DNA of 64,000 nt from Ovis canadensis. Its lineage: Eukaryota > Chordata > Mammalia > Artiodactyla > Bovidae. Shown here piece after piece: positions 42,711 through 55,000 of the stretch. Position 1 is the stretch's first letter, and each line of letters starts with the position of its first letter. The notes beneath the pieces are model-generated. The model was not told the origin of the DNA. It made no database searches and saw only the letters and a program-made list of their open reading frames with translations. The stretch is from contig NC_091247.1 in the NCBI RefSeq assembly GCF_042477335.2, positions 3,804,501-3,868,500 on the forward strand, in the 5' to 3' direction. A program made the translations under genes and the position numbers.

Positions 42711-44287
42711 CCTGACTCCTGTCCCTCACTGGGTCACCAGCTCCCTCGGCACCGTGACCGAAGTTGGAGGAGGTGATGGCCAAGACCCTTGTCACCTGGA
42801 TGTGGCCTTTAGCCAGTTCTTGCTCTGAGCCACCAGGTACCTGGAGTGGCACCCGAGGCCCAAACCCCATTCCCTGGGACCCTGTGCCAAGCAAAGGGGT
42901 GGATTAAAAGTGGGAAGCATGGGCCAGGCAGAGAGAGGATGGCTTGAAGCTCTGGGGACTGCAGCCTTTCTGTGTGAGCCTCCCTGGGCATCGTGAGAAA
43001 GGACCCCAGAGATACCAGCTGAGCTCATACCAAGGAGTTGGTCTTTTGTCTGAAGGCAGAGGTTGGGGGGGGGGGTGCGAGCTTTGAAGGGTCAAGACCC
43101 GCTCTGACTGCTGTATGTCTGGGCACCAGTGATTGGATAATAGCAGGAAGGGAAAGGGGCCCCAGAGGTTTGGCCTGAGCACACCTTTCTCTCAAACTGA
43201 AGGCGGCTACTGAGGGGCCTGTGAGCCAGGGAGTGATGGGAGGCCCAGTGGGGTCTGGGGCAAACCCATGGGCACAAGGCCCGGCTGCAAAGGACAAGTG
43301 TCCGTCAGCTCCCACCCAGCCTCCTGTCACATGGGGACACAGACCCGGTGTGGCTGGATTGTCCCAAGTTACGGGAGCAGCCAGAAATGGGGACTTTTAT
43401 ATGAAGTCACCTGACCTTTTACTGTTGGCTCAAAAATTGAAAAACACTTTGCATGCCAACCAAAACACCTGTGGGCTAGATTTGGCCTGGTTCTCTTCCT
43501 GGCTGTCAGCTCAAAACCTGTCTTTTAGGCTTCCTGTGCGGGGAGCATCCTGATTACAGGAGCGGTCTGTACAGCGATGTTATCCAGGGCTCCTTGTGAT
43601 CTCCAGGGAGGGACGGGTGCACCCCCCCTCCCCAGGGAAAGGTTGGAAACCTGGGATGGCTAGGATGGGATGAGCTGTGAGTAGGAGCAGGAAAGCAGGG
43701 AGCGACCCCCATTCATATAACCCTGCATTTTATACACAGCTTCGTGTCTCCCTCCCAGCAGACCCTCCAAGGGCCTAGGTCAGCAGGGCTTCGATTTCAG
43801 ACTGACCTGAGGTCACGAGCCCCATCTGAGCCTCGTGATTCCGATTCTGCCCACTGCATCGGGCCATTGTGTTGTCTGGATGCTCTGAGAGCCACAGGCG
43901 CGTGGGAAGTGGTGAAGCAGGTGGGGGTCACTGCGGTGGGCTCCAGGTCTGGGGATTGCTGCCCTCCCTTCAGGGCTGATGGAGCCTCAGCAGCATTAGA
44001 GGATGAATTGAAACAAACTGTCTCCTTTTTCTTTCTTAACATCTATTATGAAAAATTCCCCAGAACACAAAAGTGGAGAAAATGGCGTAAAGACACGCAG
44101 CTCTCCTCATCCCCCTGCGGGGCCGCTCTTGCTGCCTCTCTGTGGACCCTCCTTCCCCACCACGGACCACGTTGACCAGACCTCAGGCACACGGCTCCGG
44201 CCGTCAATACTTCAATAGGTTACTCTAATAGTAAGCAAAATCCCATGATCACACCCAAAAAACGATGTCAGCTATCGTCAGAGAGCC
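42711..44287 (+). other. RALGDS: RALGDS intronic sequence without recognised exon
   Basis: Nothing recognised apart from a short G-run near 43067-43076 and some TE-like AT-rich sequence at 44030-44280. Confidence 0.4.
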
Positions 44288-44391
44288 AGTCGCTGCTTAC
44301 TCACTCAGCCGTGTCCGACTCTTTGCGACCCCGTGGACAGCAGCGTGCCAGGCTCCCCTGTCCTTCACTGTCTCCCAGAGTTTGCTCAAAC
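44288..44391 (-). mobile_element. BovB 3'-end fragment, about 100 bp, antisense
   Basis: 'ctcactcagccgtgtccgac' to 'cccagagtttgctcaaac', a diverged BovB tail that stops at the same internal position as those at 6139 and 42596. Confidence 0.75.
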
Positions 44392-44438
44392 AGATACCCA
44401 GTAGTGTTCAAATCATCCCAGTTGTTCCTTAGGTTGTT

Positions 44439-44461
44439 TGTGTGTGTGTGTGTGTGTGTGT
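44439..44461. repeat. (TG)n microsatellite
   Basis: Eleven TG dinucleotides followed by a T-run. Confidence 0.9.
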
Positions 44462-44944
44462 TTTGTTTTTTTAAACAGTTGCCCTGTTCGAATCCCAGCC
44501 CAGAATCCACATGTTGCATTTGGTTGCATGTCACACCTTTATTTTAATCTACATTTTCCCCCTTGCGTTTCCCCCTGAAATGTATTTGTTGAAGGAACTG
44601 GGTGGTCTGTCCTGCGAAGATTCGCAGCGTCTGGAATTTGCGGGGTGCGTCCTCGTGTGCGTTTAACGTGTTCTTCTGCGCCCTGTCATTCCCCCAGTGG
44701 TCGTTACGCGCAGAGGCCTGGCTGGATTCAGGTTAGGTTTTCAGCAAGAGCACTTTCCTGGGTGGCTCTGTGGTCTTCCCTGCGGTACCTGCAGTGCCGG
44801 TTCCCTCCCTTTAGGGCTGCCCTGCCCTTGGGAAGACGTCTCCCTGGCAGCTTTGAGGGAACATCATGAGACAAGGTGCTTGAGGGCTGGGGAGAGGGCC
44901 TTGCACGTGCGAGGTGCCCGGTGATTCTCAGTCCCTGGTTTGGT

Positions 44945-45082
44945 TTGGTTTTTAAGTATTTATTTATTTGGCCACATTGGTCTTAGTTGTGGCAGGTCTG
45001 CGATCAAGGATCGAACCTGTGCCCCCTGCATCGGGAGCACAGAGTTTTAGAGTTTTAGCCACTGGACCACCAGGGAAGTCCC
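44945..45082 (-). mobile_element. CHR-2 type SINE, antisense
   Basis: A T-rich tail, 'tatttggccacattggtct', 'gatcgaacctgtgccccct', then the head complement 'ggaccaccagggaagtccc'. Complete. Confidence 0.85.
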
Positions 45083-45301
45083 TTCTCAGCCCCCGTTAAG
45101 GCACTTTGCCTGTGCTGTCCCTTTGCTAAACGGGAGGAAGCTGTGCCTTGGAAATATGGTGACTTGAGCGGGGCAGGGTGGTTGGGGGTGGGCATTGGCC
45201 AGAAGGGAGGGCCACACAGTAAGAAAGGAGTGGAGTTGGGCTGCAAACCCAGGCATTTCAGTGCCGGGTTCTGTACTACACTGCACCCCTGGGAACTAGG
45301 A

Positions 45302-45354
45302 GTGTGTGTGTGTGTGAGTGTGTGTGTGTGAGTGTGTGTGTGTGTGTGTGTGCA
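45302..45354. repeat. (TG)n microsatellite with GTGAG interruptions
   Basis: Three TG blocks separated by A-containing interruptions, about 53 nt. Confidence 0.9.
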
Positions 45355-46175
45355 GGCAGCTGGAGCAGTGAGCAAGCTTCTCAGGACCCAGGAGGAGACC
45401 CCCAAAGCAGGGGCAAACAGGCAGGGAGGGGTATAGACGCTAATCAAACAGACACCAACCAGAGGAAACCACCCCTCTGCCCCGAACAGATGATGTCTGG
45501 GCAGCTGGATGGGAGGCAGCCCCGCCAGCTGTGCTGCTGTGAGTGTGGTGATGGAGCGCCCTATCCTCGCCTCTCCACTCGGCTTGGGCCCCCTCACCCC
45601 AGTCCCCTTGACCTTCAGGGTCAGAGAGGTGGTGAGCCTGGTGCACTCAGAAGGCACTCGGCCTCTTTCCCAGCTGGAAAGTGGGCAGAAGCTTGCTTGC
45701 CAGGCCCCTCCCTGGGAGAGAAGAGATAAAAGGAACCCAGAAGAGATAAAGTGAGTGCAGTCAGGTGCTTAGTTCCCCAGGCTCTGAGAGACTGACTCAG
45801 AGAGAAGCTTCTAGCCCGAGGCAGTGTCCGGCCTAGAGGTCACCCCTCACTTCTCTTGGAGAGCCTCATTCCTCTCTGAACACACATGTCTCACCCTCCC
45901 CTGGGGCTTCCTAGACAGCCTTCTTGGGATCTCTGCTCCAAGCCAAATCTTGCTTTAAAAACAAAATCAGCAAACAAACAAAACCCAGTGTTTATTATTA
46001 TGTATGTGTGATTACTAAAATATTTTAGAAAAATTAGCAAATTCTGAGACTTAAGAAATGTGTAGCACTGCCCAGAGATAACCACCATTACTTTGGCAAA
46101 GTGGGTCCCTGTAGTCATATGCACACGTATAATGTCAGCTTCTGAAAGCATGTGCTGTAGCCTGGGTTTCCGACT
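45355..46175 (+). other. RALGDS: RALGDS intronic sequence without recognised exon
   Basis: Intronic. 45950-46140 is AT-rich and probably an old repeat that I cannot name. Confidence 0.4.
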
Positions 46176-46392
46176 TGCAGGCTTCCCTGGTGGCTGAGAC
46201 GGTAAAGAGTCTGCCTGCAGTGTGGGAGACCCCGGTTCAATCCCTGGGTCAGGAAGGTCCCCTGGAGAAGGAAATGGCAACCTATTGCAGTATCCTTGCC
46301 TGGAAAATCCCATGGACGGAGGAGCCTGGCAGGCTATAGTCCATGGGGTCACAAAGAGACTGAGCGACTTCACTTTCACTTTCACTTTCATA
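46176..46392 (+). mobile_element. Bov-tA SINE
   Basis: 'gcttccctggtggctgagac' head, 'accccggttcaatccctgg', then the BovA body ending in the 'tttcactttcactttca' tail. A diverged BovB/BovA scrap follows at about 46420-46495. Confidence 0.88.
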
Positions 46393-46574
46393 GCTGAGCA
46401 TCTCCCTCTGGGCGACGGTGAAGGACAAGGAAGCCTGGCGTGCTGCAGTCCATGAGGTTGCAAAGAGTCGGACACGGCTGAGCAACTGGACAGCAACTCC
46501 CTGTGTGACGGTCCTCCTGTGGTGGGTCATGGCACACGGGGTCTTGTCAGTGAGCCTGCACAGAGTGAGTTCCT

Positions 46575-46785
46575 TTGAAAGTGAAAGTGTTAGTTTCTAA
46601 GTCATGTTGTGACCTCATGGACTGTAGCCCACTGGGCTCCTCTGTCCCTGGAATTCTCCAGGTAAGAATACTGGAGTGGGTTGCCGTTCCCTTCTCCAGG
46701 GGATCCTCCCGACCCAGGAATCAATGTCTCCTACGACTCCTGCAATGCAGGAGGATTCTTTACTGTCTGAGGCCCTGCGGCCTGT
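46575..46785 (-). mobile_element. Bov-tA SINE, antisense
   Basis: 'gttagtttctaagtcatgtt' through 'caggtaagaatactggagtg' to 'gcaggaggattctttactgt'. Confidence 0.8.
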
Positions 46786-46899
46786 AATTCCTTTGGCAGA
46801 GTAGTATACATCCAGAGAAGTACATGGAAATCCACATCCCCACTCTGAATGCTTTCCTAAGGTTACTTCCTAAGAGTGAGGTTGTCATATCTAAGGGCA

Positions 46900-47045
46900 T
46901 GAGTGTTTTCTAAAATTTTATTTTATTGAAGCAGAGTTGATTTACAATGTTATCTTAACTTCTGAAGTGTACAGCAAAGGGATTCGGTTATGCATATATG
47001 CATGCTTTTTCATGGCATGAAGGTTTTTAATGCCTATAATAGAAG
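46900..47045 (-). mobile_element. L1 3' UTR fragment, antisense
   Basis: 'attttattgaagcagagttg' and 'gtacagcaaagggattcgg' are the complement of the artiodactyl L1 3' end. Confidence 0.65.
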
Positions 47046-47739
47046 TCCTCAGGCTGTCTTCCGTGGGTCTTTGTCAAAGCCTTCCTTGTGCCTGAGGGAG
47101 GACCATGCACCTGCTGCAGATGTGCGCTGCACATCTGGTGGGCACACAGGTCAGAGGGAGCGGGTGGGGCCCGCTGTCCATGGATACCTGTGCGGGGCTC
47201 AGGGTGGGTGAGCCATATATGGCTATGGGCTGAGGAGTCCGGACCCACCCCCTCGTTTTGCAGATGGGAAACTGAGGCCCAGGGGTACGGAACCAGTTCT
47301 GGAGAGGTGGGTGGCATTGCCAGGGCTGCTGACAGCGATCGCCAACTGCTGAGAGGGCTGAGAGCTGAGGCCAGGCGGGCAGGCCTGGGCAGTGTGTTGG
47401 TGTGAGGGAGGGACGTTCTCACTGGTTTCTAGAAAGAGCAGCTGAGGCTCCCCAGCCAGCCCTCAGCATCCTCAAGGGCAGGCTACCTGGAGACCCCGAG
47501 TACTCAAGCTTCCAGGGGTCCTAGCCAGCCAGGCTAGTGGCAGGTGCGTGGCTGGCCTGAGTCCCTCGTGACCCTTCACTCTTGAATGTGGACCCCCAAG
47601 CTGGTCATGCTGAGTGTGGACTCTTCCCCCTTACTCCCCTGACTACCCCTCCTCCATCTCCTTTCTGCTGGTACCTCTTCCAGGTTACAGCTGAGATAGC
47701 CCCGGCAGAGGCCCTTCCCCCAGCACCATACCCTGACCC
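47046..47739 (+). other. RALGDS: RALGDS intronic sequence without recognised exon
   Basis: A MIR-like scrap near 47240-47310 ('gcagatgggaaactgaggc'). Otherwise nothing. Confidence 0.4.
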
Positions 47740-48253
47740 GTCAGTTCACTTCAGTTGCTCAGCTGTGTCCGACTCTTTGCGACCCCATGGACTGCAGCAC
47801 GCCAGGCCTCTCTGTCCATCACCAACTCCTGGAGTTTACTCAAACTCATGTCCATTGCTTCGGTGATGTCATCCAACCATCTCATCCTCTGTCGGCCCCT
47901 TCTTCTTCCGCCTTCAACCTCTCCCAGCATCAGGGCCTTTTCACATGAGTCAGTTCTTACAATCAGGTGGCGAAAGTACTGGAGTTTCAGCTTCAACATC
48001 AGTCCTTCCAATGAATGTTCAGGACTGATTTCCTTTAGGATGGACTGATTGGATCTCCTTGATGTCCAAGGGACTCTCGAGGGTCTTCTGCAACATCACA
48101 GTTCAAAATAATTCTTTGGTGCTCAGCTTTCTTTATGGTCCAACTCTCACATCCATACATGACTACTGGAAAAACCATAGCTTTGACTAGACGGATCTTT
48201 GTTGGCAAAGTAATGTCTCTGCTTTTTAATATGCTGTCTAGGTTGGTCATAAT
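47740..48253 (-). mobile_element. BovB LINE 3' fragment, antisense, about 510 bp
   Basis: 'tcagttcacttcagttgctc' marks the 3' terminus. The minus strand then reads the C-terminal part of ORF2 (two frames, 47751-48011 and 48035-48250). The octamer CCTGACCC at 47732-47739 and 48254-48261 may be its target-site duplication. Confidence 0.9.
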
Positions 48254-48547
48254 CCTGACCCTCAGGACGGCCAAATACAGGGGTGCAGGGAGGACCCGGT
48301 CCTCACTCCAGGACTCAGGAGCACATAGCCAGGTACAGGCACCTGGCTGAGAGCGTGCCATACAGCGATTATCAGCTGTGATCTTCCTGAAGAACCCGAA
48401 GCTCAGAGAAGTTAAGCAATTTGTCTTAGGTCACAGAGCTAGTGAGGGGCTTAACTGGAGTCTGTCGCAGATGGACACCCACTGCTTGGCCGCATGTCAA
48501 CTCGTACCCCACACACCTATACAACCCGTGCACGGCGCCCGCGCCCG

Positions 48548-48548
<1 letters not shown>

Positions 48549-48592
<44 letters not shown>

Positions 48593-48604
48593 CGCACACA
48601 CACG
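48549..48604. repeat. (CA)n microsatellite with CG interruptions
   Basis: About 55 nt of CA repeats, with CACG interruptions near the right end, directly upstream of promoter C. Confidence 0.92.
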
Positions 48605-48609
48605 TGCTC

Positions 48610-48913
48610 TTCGCTAAGACACAGCCAGCAACACGCGGCGGGGACGCGCTCGCGCACACGCCCCTCTAGCGTCTCCAGCCCCGCCCCTCCGACGTCTCCA
48701 GCCCCGCCCCTCAACGCCGCAGGCCACGCCCCCGGAGGCCAGCCACGCCCCCGGCCTGACCTCCGCGGGGCCGGCTGGCGCGCTCAGAGCGCAGGCAGCG
48801 CCGAGCCGCGCGGCCTGCCGCCGCCGCCCCCGCTGCGCGCCGGGCCGGCCCCGCGCCCGCGCCGCCCCGGGTCCCGCGGCCCGGCCGGCCGCCCGCGCCA
48901 CTTCAAGCCGCCC
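48610..48913 (+). promoter_or_regulatory. RALGDS: RALGDS promoter C (long isoform): CpG island with duplicated GC box
   Basis: CpG-rich and TATA-less. GTCTCCAGCCCCGCCCCTC occurs twice in tandem (48671-48689 and 48694-48712), each copy carrying a GC box, followed by two CCACGCCCCCGG motifs (Sp/KLF type). The reading frame of the first exon stays open upstream through the CA repeat with no in-frame stop, so upstream sequence does not fix the start. The ATG at 48914 is chosen by similarity to the human protein. Confidence 0.75.
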
Positions 48914-49096
48914 ATGGTGCAGCGCATGTGGGCCGAGGCGGCCGGGCCTGCGGGCGGCGCCGAGTCGCTGTTTCCGGGCTCCAGGCGGAGCCGCAGCGTG
49001 TGGGACGCTGTGCGCCTGGAGGTGGGCGGCCCCGACAGCTGCCCGGTGGTGCTGCACAGCTTCACGCAGCTCGACCCTGACCTGCCGCGCCTGGAG
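48914..49096 (+). CDS. RALGDS: RALGDS first coding exon C (long isoform N-terminus)
   Basis: 61 codons, MVQRMWAEAAGPAGG through LDPDLPRLE, ending in phase 0 at GAG|GTGGGT. A near-match to the human long isoform. A second in-frame ATG lies 12 nt downstream. Confidence 0.93.
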
Positions 49097-52000
49097 GTGG
49101 GTGAGCCTCGCCGGCCCGGCGCTCGGCCGAGCGAGGAGTGGGTGGGGACGCAGCGCGCTTAGGGGATCGCCCACCACGAGTGGCGGTGGCGATGGTGGTG
49201 GTGGTCACCACCCCCCAGCCCAGGAGTTGCGCGGGGGGAGAGTCCTTCCGCAGAAACTCCCGTCCTTGCGCCCACCCCCAGGGCAGCCAGGTGGGCGTAG
49301 GGCCGGCCGCCCGGCGGGCAAAACAGTTTCGGGACCAGATCCGGCTCTGGGACCCTTCTCTCCGTCCCAGTGCCTGCCCGCTCTGCTGCCCCTGCAACCC
49401 GGCAGACGTGTTCCCGCGGGCGGTCTCGTCTGTTCTGAGTCTGCCTTTCCCGGCCGCAGGGCTGGGCCGTACTTCATCCCTGTGGCCAGCTAGGGGGCCT
49501 GCTTAGGCGGTTTGGCTTCGAAACGCAGGTGGTGCACTAGTGATTAGGGCGGTGGCCTCTGGGAATCCTCAGGGGTGGCTGGGACCACAGTTGCCTTCCA
49601 GGCAGCCCCCTTGGAGGGCAGAAGTGGACTCTGATGTTCAGAGCTGGTCAAAAGGGTGGGGGGGGCGGGGAGGGAGACAGGCCCCCAACCTGTGGGCCAG
49701 GTGTCCAGGCGGGGAGGATGGGGCAAGGGCCTCTCAGATGGAGGGGTGACTCCCTTCTGCTTGATTAGAAAATGCGCTTCCACCCTGAATTTGTGAAGGT
49801 CGGGTCGGATTCAGCAGGCGGGTGTGCCTCTCGGGACCTCAGTGAGGGCTGGACTCCTGTTTCTAGTGCAGTGTTGGGAGGAGGGGGCCAGTGGGTCATG
49901 GGGAGCAGTGCCCTCCCCCTCCTCCCACCTGACTGTGCACCTGACTCTGACCCCCTGCCTGGGGCCAAGGTAGCAGAATCCGGGGGCTGGGGCCTAAACG
50001 GAGGGAGGCTGTTCCTGGGTCAGAGGGCTCAGTGGAGGTCCTGATCCCCCATGCTGGTATCCCCCACGTCGTTACTTTAGGCCCCGGTGAGCTGTAATTG
50101 CCAGCCTGAGTCTTGGGCCTCTCTCTGTGTGACCCCAGTGCCTAGACAGGGTCTGGATGCGTAGTTATGGGAGGATAAAGCGGATCTTGTCCAGTGTGGG
50201 AGAGGGGGGAGGGAGCTCTTGGTGGGAGGACAGCAGGCCTGGGAGACCCTTTATTGGTGAGCTTGGCGGGTGGCAGGGCCAGGCCTCCTCCCCGACCCTC
50301 ATCCACCCACAGCTCTGGTCTTCATTGGCAGCTGGACCGAGACCCCTGGGAGGGTGGGGGCGGGAGCCCTGACACCAGCCCAGCGCTCATCTGACTTTCA
50401 TTATGTCTGGCAGCTCCTCGGGCTTTGTGTGCTGGAGGGTCCGGCCGGCGCACTCACAGGGGCAGGCCGCCAGGCTGCTTCTCCTCCCTCCCTCCCTCCC
50501 CCTATCCATCTGTATCCCCAAGGAACCGAGGGAGAGTGCAGATCTGAGGCCTGCCCCTGCCCGGGGGTCTGCCTGCCTTCGCCCCCTCTCTCCTCTCCCT
50601 TCTGGCCCCAGCACTGGCCTCCAGGCCGAAGCCGCTGTTTAGATATCAAAGGGGAAGCTTCTGGCTAGTGCAGGAAAGCCAGGGTCCTGGCAGGAGAGAA
50701 GGCCACTGCCGGAAACCAAACACAATGACCATTTACCGTGAGCTGGGGGAGGGCGTGGGGAGTCCCTGTCCCTCCTGCCAACACCGCCCCCCTCCACCCC
50801 CAGCAGCTAATTTCCTGGTTGCGGTGGCCTGCCAGAGCTGAGGCGGCCGCCTGTGGTCCCTGTCCTGTCTGGAAACCACGAGGCAGTTTCTGTTTCCTCC
50901 CCAGGCCCCCTTTTCCTACTAGGCCTCCGCCCCGTCCTTCCCTCTCGGGGCTGCCAGATGTCCTCGCACATCTGGGTATCTGCTCGTCATCATGATTCAG
51001 AGCCAAGCCACTGCTGACCCAGCTCGGCCGGCACGGTTCCGTGCTTCGTGGAGGTCCCTGGGCTCGCGCCCCCGTCTCCATGCAGGCCACCAACTCAGCC
51101 AGGCGGGGATGGGTCCCAGAGTCCAGAGCACCTACTGGCTGCAGACATGACTCCCTCATTTGAGCTCACTTTGACCAGCTCTCTTGACTACGTGCCAGGC
51201 TCAGAAGGCTTCCCTCGTGGCTCAGGCGGTAAAGAATCTGCCCACTGTGCGGGAGACCCGGTTCGATCCTTGGGTTGGGTAGATCCCCTGGAGAAGGGAA
51301 TGGCAACCCACTCCAGTATTTTTGCCTGGAGAATCTCATGGACAGAGGAGCCTGGCGGGCTATAGTCCGTGGGATCAGAAAGAGTTGGACTGAGTGATTA
51401 ACTCTGGAGCTCAGAAAAGTAGAGTCCTTGAAAATACATGCAACCAGCGAGAGTGCAGCCCAGATTTGAACCTGGGCCGTGTTCTTTCCTGGGCGCCTTT
51501 GTGTGCAAGAGCCCACGGGGGTTGGAGAAGGACGGGTCTGAGTTCACGGGGAGATCGTTACAAGTGTCTCTGGGGGCCGGGGGAGCTGTGGAGGGGCAAG
51601 AACCAGGCCCAGGCAGCTCAGGAGCCCCCATGGTCAGTGAAGGGCAGGGGTGCTTAGAGACCAGAGGTAGGTGAAAGTTCTTTGGGCCAAAAGACACGGA
51701 GGAGAGCTTCACGGAAGAAATAAGCCCACAGCTGGACCCTGAGAGTTTAAATAACATCTCATATGAGGCTGCACTTGGTGGGAGGCTCTGCACTGAGCAG
51801 TGTGCACGCATGGTGTCTGTTTGGGATCACGATCACCCGCCATCCATTTAACAAATGGAACAACCAAGGCACTAAGTTGCACAAACTTGCCAGTAAGTGG
51901 CAGGGGCGGGATTCTGACCCTAGGCACTAAGCCTGGAAGCCCTGAGCTCAGCGTGGGCGTGGAATGAAAGGAGGAGGGCTTCAGAGATGTGAGGAGGAAA

Positions 52001-55000
52001 CCTGTCTCCCTCCAGCCTCCCCACCTCCTTCCCCATTGTCTGTTCTCTGGATTTCAGGGTGTGCAGGGTTCTAGTCTAACCCCCAGGGCTCATTAGCCTC
52101 AGGCCAAGAGGCATGATCTGAAAGGGGTGTGTGTGTATGTTTGTGTGTGTGTGCAAAAGCCTGTGTACCATCCTCTTCCAAGCAGGCTTCCTGGTAGGCT
52201 CCAAGGGGACAGCCTCAGATAGCTGCAGAGCCTGTCAAGTTCAAGAGGGGGACTGACCGGCTGCCACCTGCTGGGCCCCCCACTTCCCATCTTGCTTTCC
52301 TCCTTAGGAGAAGAGGCGGGAGGGGGCCAGTCTGGCTGGTACTGCGTCTTTGTCTTTGTTCCTTATCTGGGGGAGGGACTTCACCACTGGTCTGGTCGTT
52401 TCCCGGAGGCTCCAGGATGGCCCTGGAGCAGGAGTGGTGGGGATCAGCACTGGGAGGAGTCAGCCCTGTGCCCAGTCTGGAAGTTAGCTGTTTGCAGCAG
52501 TTAGCTGTTTGCAGGCCCCGTCTTCACTGCTGGTGAGGAGCTTTTGGAGGGGGACTTAGCACGGGCCACCCACAGCCCTCAAGCGGCCAGTGGGACGGTT
52601 TCAGGAGGCTGCACCCAGGCAGTCGAGGACCGGTTGCCCGGATGGTCCCCATGCATGGCACCATGCTGCCCAGCCTCCCAGACGTAGAAGCGCTGCGTTA
52701 TTGGACCTGTGGCTCCAGCGAAGTCACTGTCCCCAAACGTGTGCTGCGGAGGTGGGGGTTGAAACCTGCAGCCCGGTGTAGGAGGGGGTCTTTAAGTGGT
52801 CCCAGTCTCCATCTGTTGGCCAGCCTGCGGCGGGGGTAGGGTATGGTGCTAGGGGAGCCGGGCAGGGGTGCCCGGCAGGGTGTGGGGTTTGAGGAGCTCT
52901 TGGGAGCAGGTGTGGCCCAACATTTTCTTTGATCCCCCCCTCCCCTGGGAAGCCTCAGATGCTGGCACAGCCAGCTCTGTGGTCTCACCTGGAGCCATGA
53001 TGTTGGCCTTTTGACCCGGGGGGCAGCGCCACATAGGCTGGACCAGACTTGGGCTCTGAAGGGAGGAGAGCTGGGCTGGAAGCCTGGCTCAGCCTCTCAC
53101 AGCCCTCAACCTGCTCGCATTCCCTGAACCTTGGTTTTCTTATCTGTAAAGTGGGTTTGATGCCCCATCCTCTGCTTAGGGTTCTGGCGAGGCCTGAACA
53201 AGACAGGCAGCCTGACAAAGCGGTCCCCACCAGTGTCTGGCGCCGTGTCAGGGCCGGCCAGGCAGGCCTGCCACCACTGTGTTGTCTGACAAGGTGCCAG
53301 GGGAGTGCCTGTGCCCAGGACTCTGGGAGGATGCTGGCTAGCCTGGTCAGCGTGGTGCTTCCAGGCCAGGTTCTTGCAGCGGAGCTTGGACCGTGGCTGC
53401 CTTGGCCATCCCACGATAGGGGCCCCAACCAGACCCATCTCAGTGGAGAGGTGGGGGTCTGAGGGTGCTGGGCCCTGGTGCACCCCCCAACACCTGCTGT
53501 GTGATCTGAAGAGGCCTGTCCCATCTCTGGTCTCCCTCCAGCATCTGTCTGAGCAGGGGCTGGACTCCACATGGACCCTGTGACTGGCTGTGGCAGCTAC
53601 GGTCCAGGTGGAGCACGGAGGCCTGGGGGCGACTTCATGGGACACCAGGGGCCCAGGCCAGGGTTCAGTCCTGCCCTGGCTGCCTCTTCCTGGCTCCTGA
53701 CGGAAATCACCTCCCACCCACAAGTGAGGTGTCAGGAGGATTACAAGTGACAGGTGTGCGAGGGGCGTGGCACCCAGGAGATGCCCACACGTGCTGGATG
53801 CTGTGGGCCATGGTGGTGTTGTCAGCCAGCTCTGCCTGGCACTTCCCCTGCCCCAGACAGGTGCCCCTCCCCTCCGCTGCCACCAGCCAGGCCCCCTTGC
53901 AGGCCTGGTCCCTGGAGGCCTGAAAGTCTGGAGCCGGTCCTGAGTGGGCAAGGCCAGCCTGGAGTCTGGTCCCTCCTCCCCCGGAAGCACATTTCTCTTC
54001 TAAATGCTGATGAGCAGCGAAGCTCAAGCTGGCCAGGAAGGTTCTTGGGAAGATGGGTCAGCCTCTGTGGGGCTCAGCCCAAAAGCCGGTCCCCAAATGC
54101 CAGTTTCTGGGGTCACTAAGCTCCCTGGTTGCCCTGCCACCCAGGCACCTCATGTGGTTCCCCCAATCAAGGCCGCCTCTGGGGTGTGGTTCCTGGGGAC
54201 CAGGAGTGTGGCCCACCTCTATCCAGCACTGACTGTCCACCCTCAGCAGGGTTCTATTTGGGCCCAGGGCCCAGGCCACCCATCTGAGGTGGGGGCAGGC
54301 TGGAGGGCAAGGCCCTGTTGCACACTGGGAGGGTGGCGGACACTTGGCATTTTTGTTCTCCCTGCCTTGTTGGGCACACATTCTGAGAGATGAACCAGGT
54401 CCCTTGACCGTCTCCCCTGGGCCTCAGCCTCCACCTGTGTAAAATGGGTGTGCGGCTTGGTCTTCAAACCCAGGAGCCTGTGTTCGGGAAGGCAGAGCAG
54501 CTGCCTCTGATGCTGATCGCTCTTGTGTTTTTCAACAAAAGGCATTCCAACAAAAGCCTGAGAGGTCAGAAAGCCGCAGGCCTGGTTCCCTCTTCCTGGC
54601 ACTTTTAGAATGGCCCACCGTCCCTTTCACCTGCCCTCCCCCAGGTTCCCGGGGCGTCTGGCAATTCTCCCATTCCCGCCCCGTGTCCCGCGTTAACTCG
54701 CCAATAACAGTGTCCTCACGCCCCGTTCCTGGGCGCTTTGTATGCCTGGCGCCCAGCTGGTCCTTCCTCACACTTGTCGCTTCTCGTGACCCGCCCGCTT
54801 CATCCTGTTTGAGTGCTGCTGCCCTTGGCCCCTCTCTCAGACAGGCTCACTGAGGCTGGGGGGCTGCAGGACTCAGCCAAGCTGGGAGCAGAACCCAGCA
54901 GGAGAAACAGCACCCCGGGGCCCGGTGGGCGCTGGAGAGGGGCCCTGTGTGCCCAGGGCTGCAGGTGCTGAGGGCCTCAGGGGACCTCTGTGGCTCAATG

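Noticed and set aside
48494-48913. In-frame upstream extension of RALGDS exon C through the CA repeat
   Set aside because: The frame is open but encodes a Thr-His repeat and GC-rich low-complexity sequence upstream of the promoter GC boxes. The human protein starts at the position matching 48914.
50721-50745. Possible extra RALGDS first exon (ATGACCATTTACC followed by GTGAGC)
   Set aside because: The donor would be phase 1, which does not join in frame to the exon at 58862, and there is no CpG island or other promoter sign.
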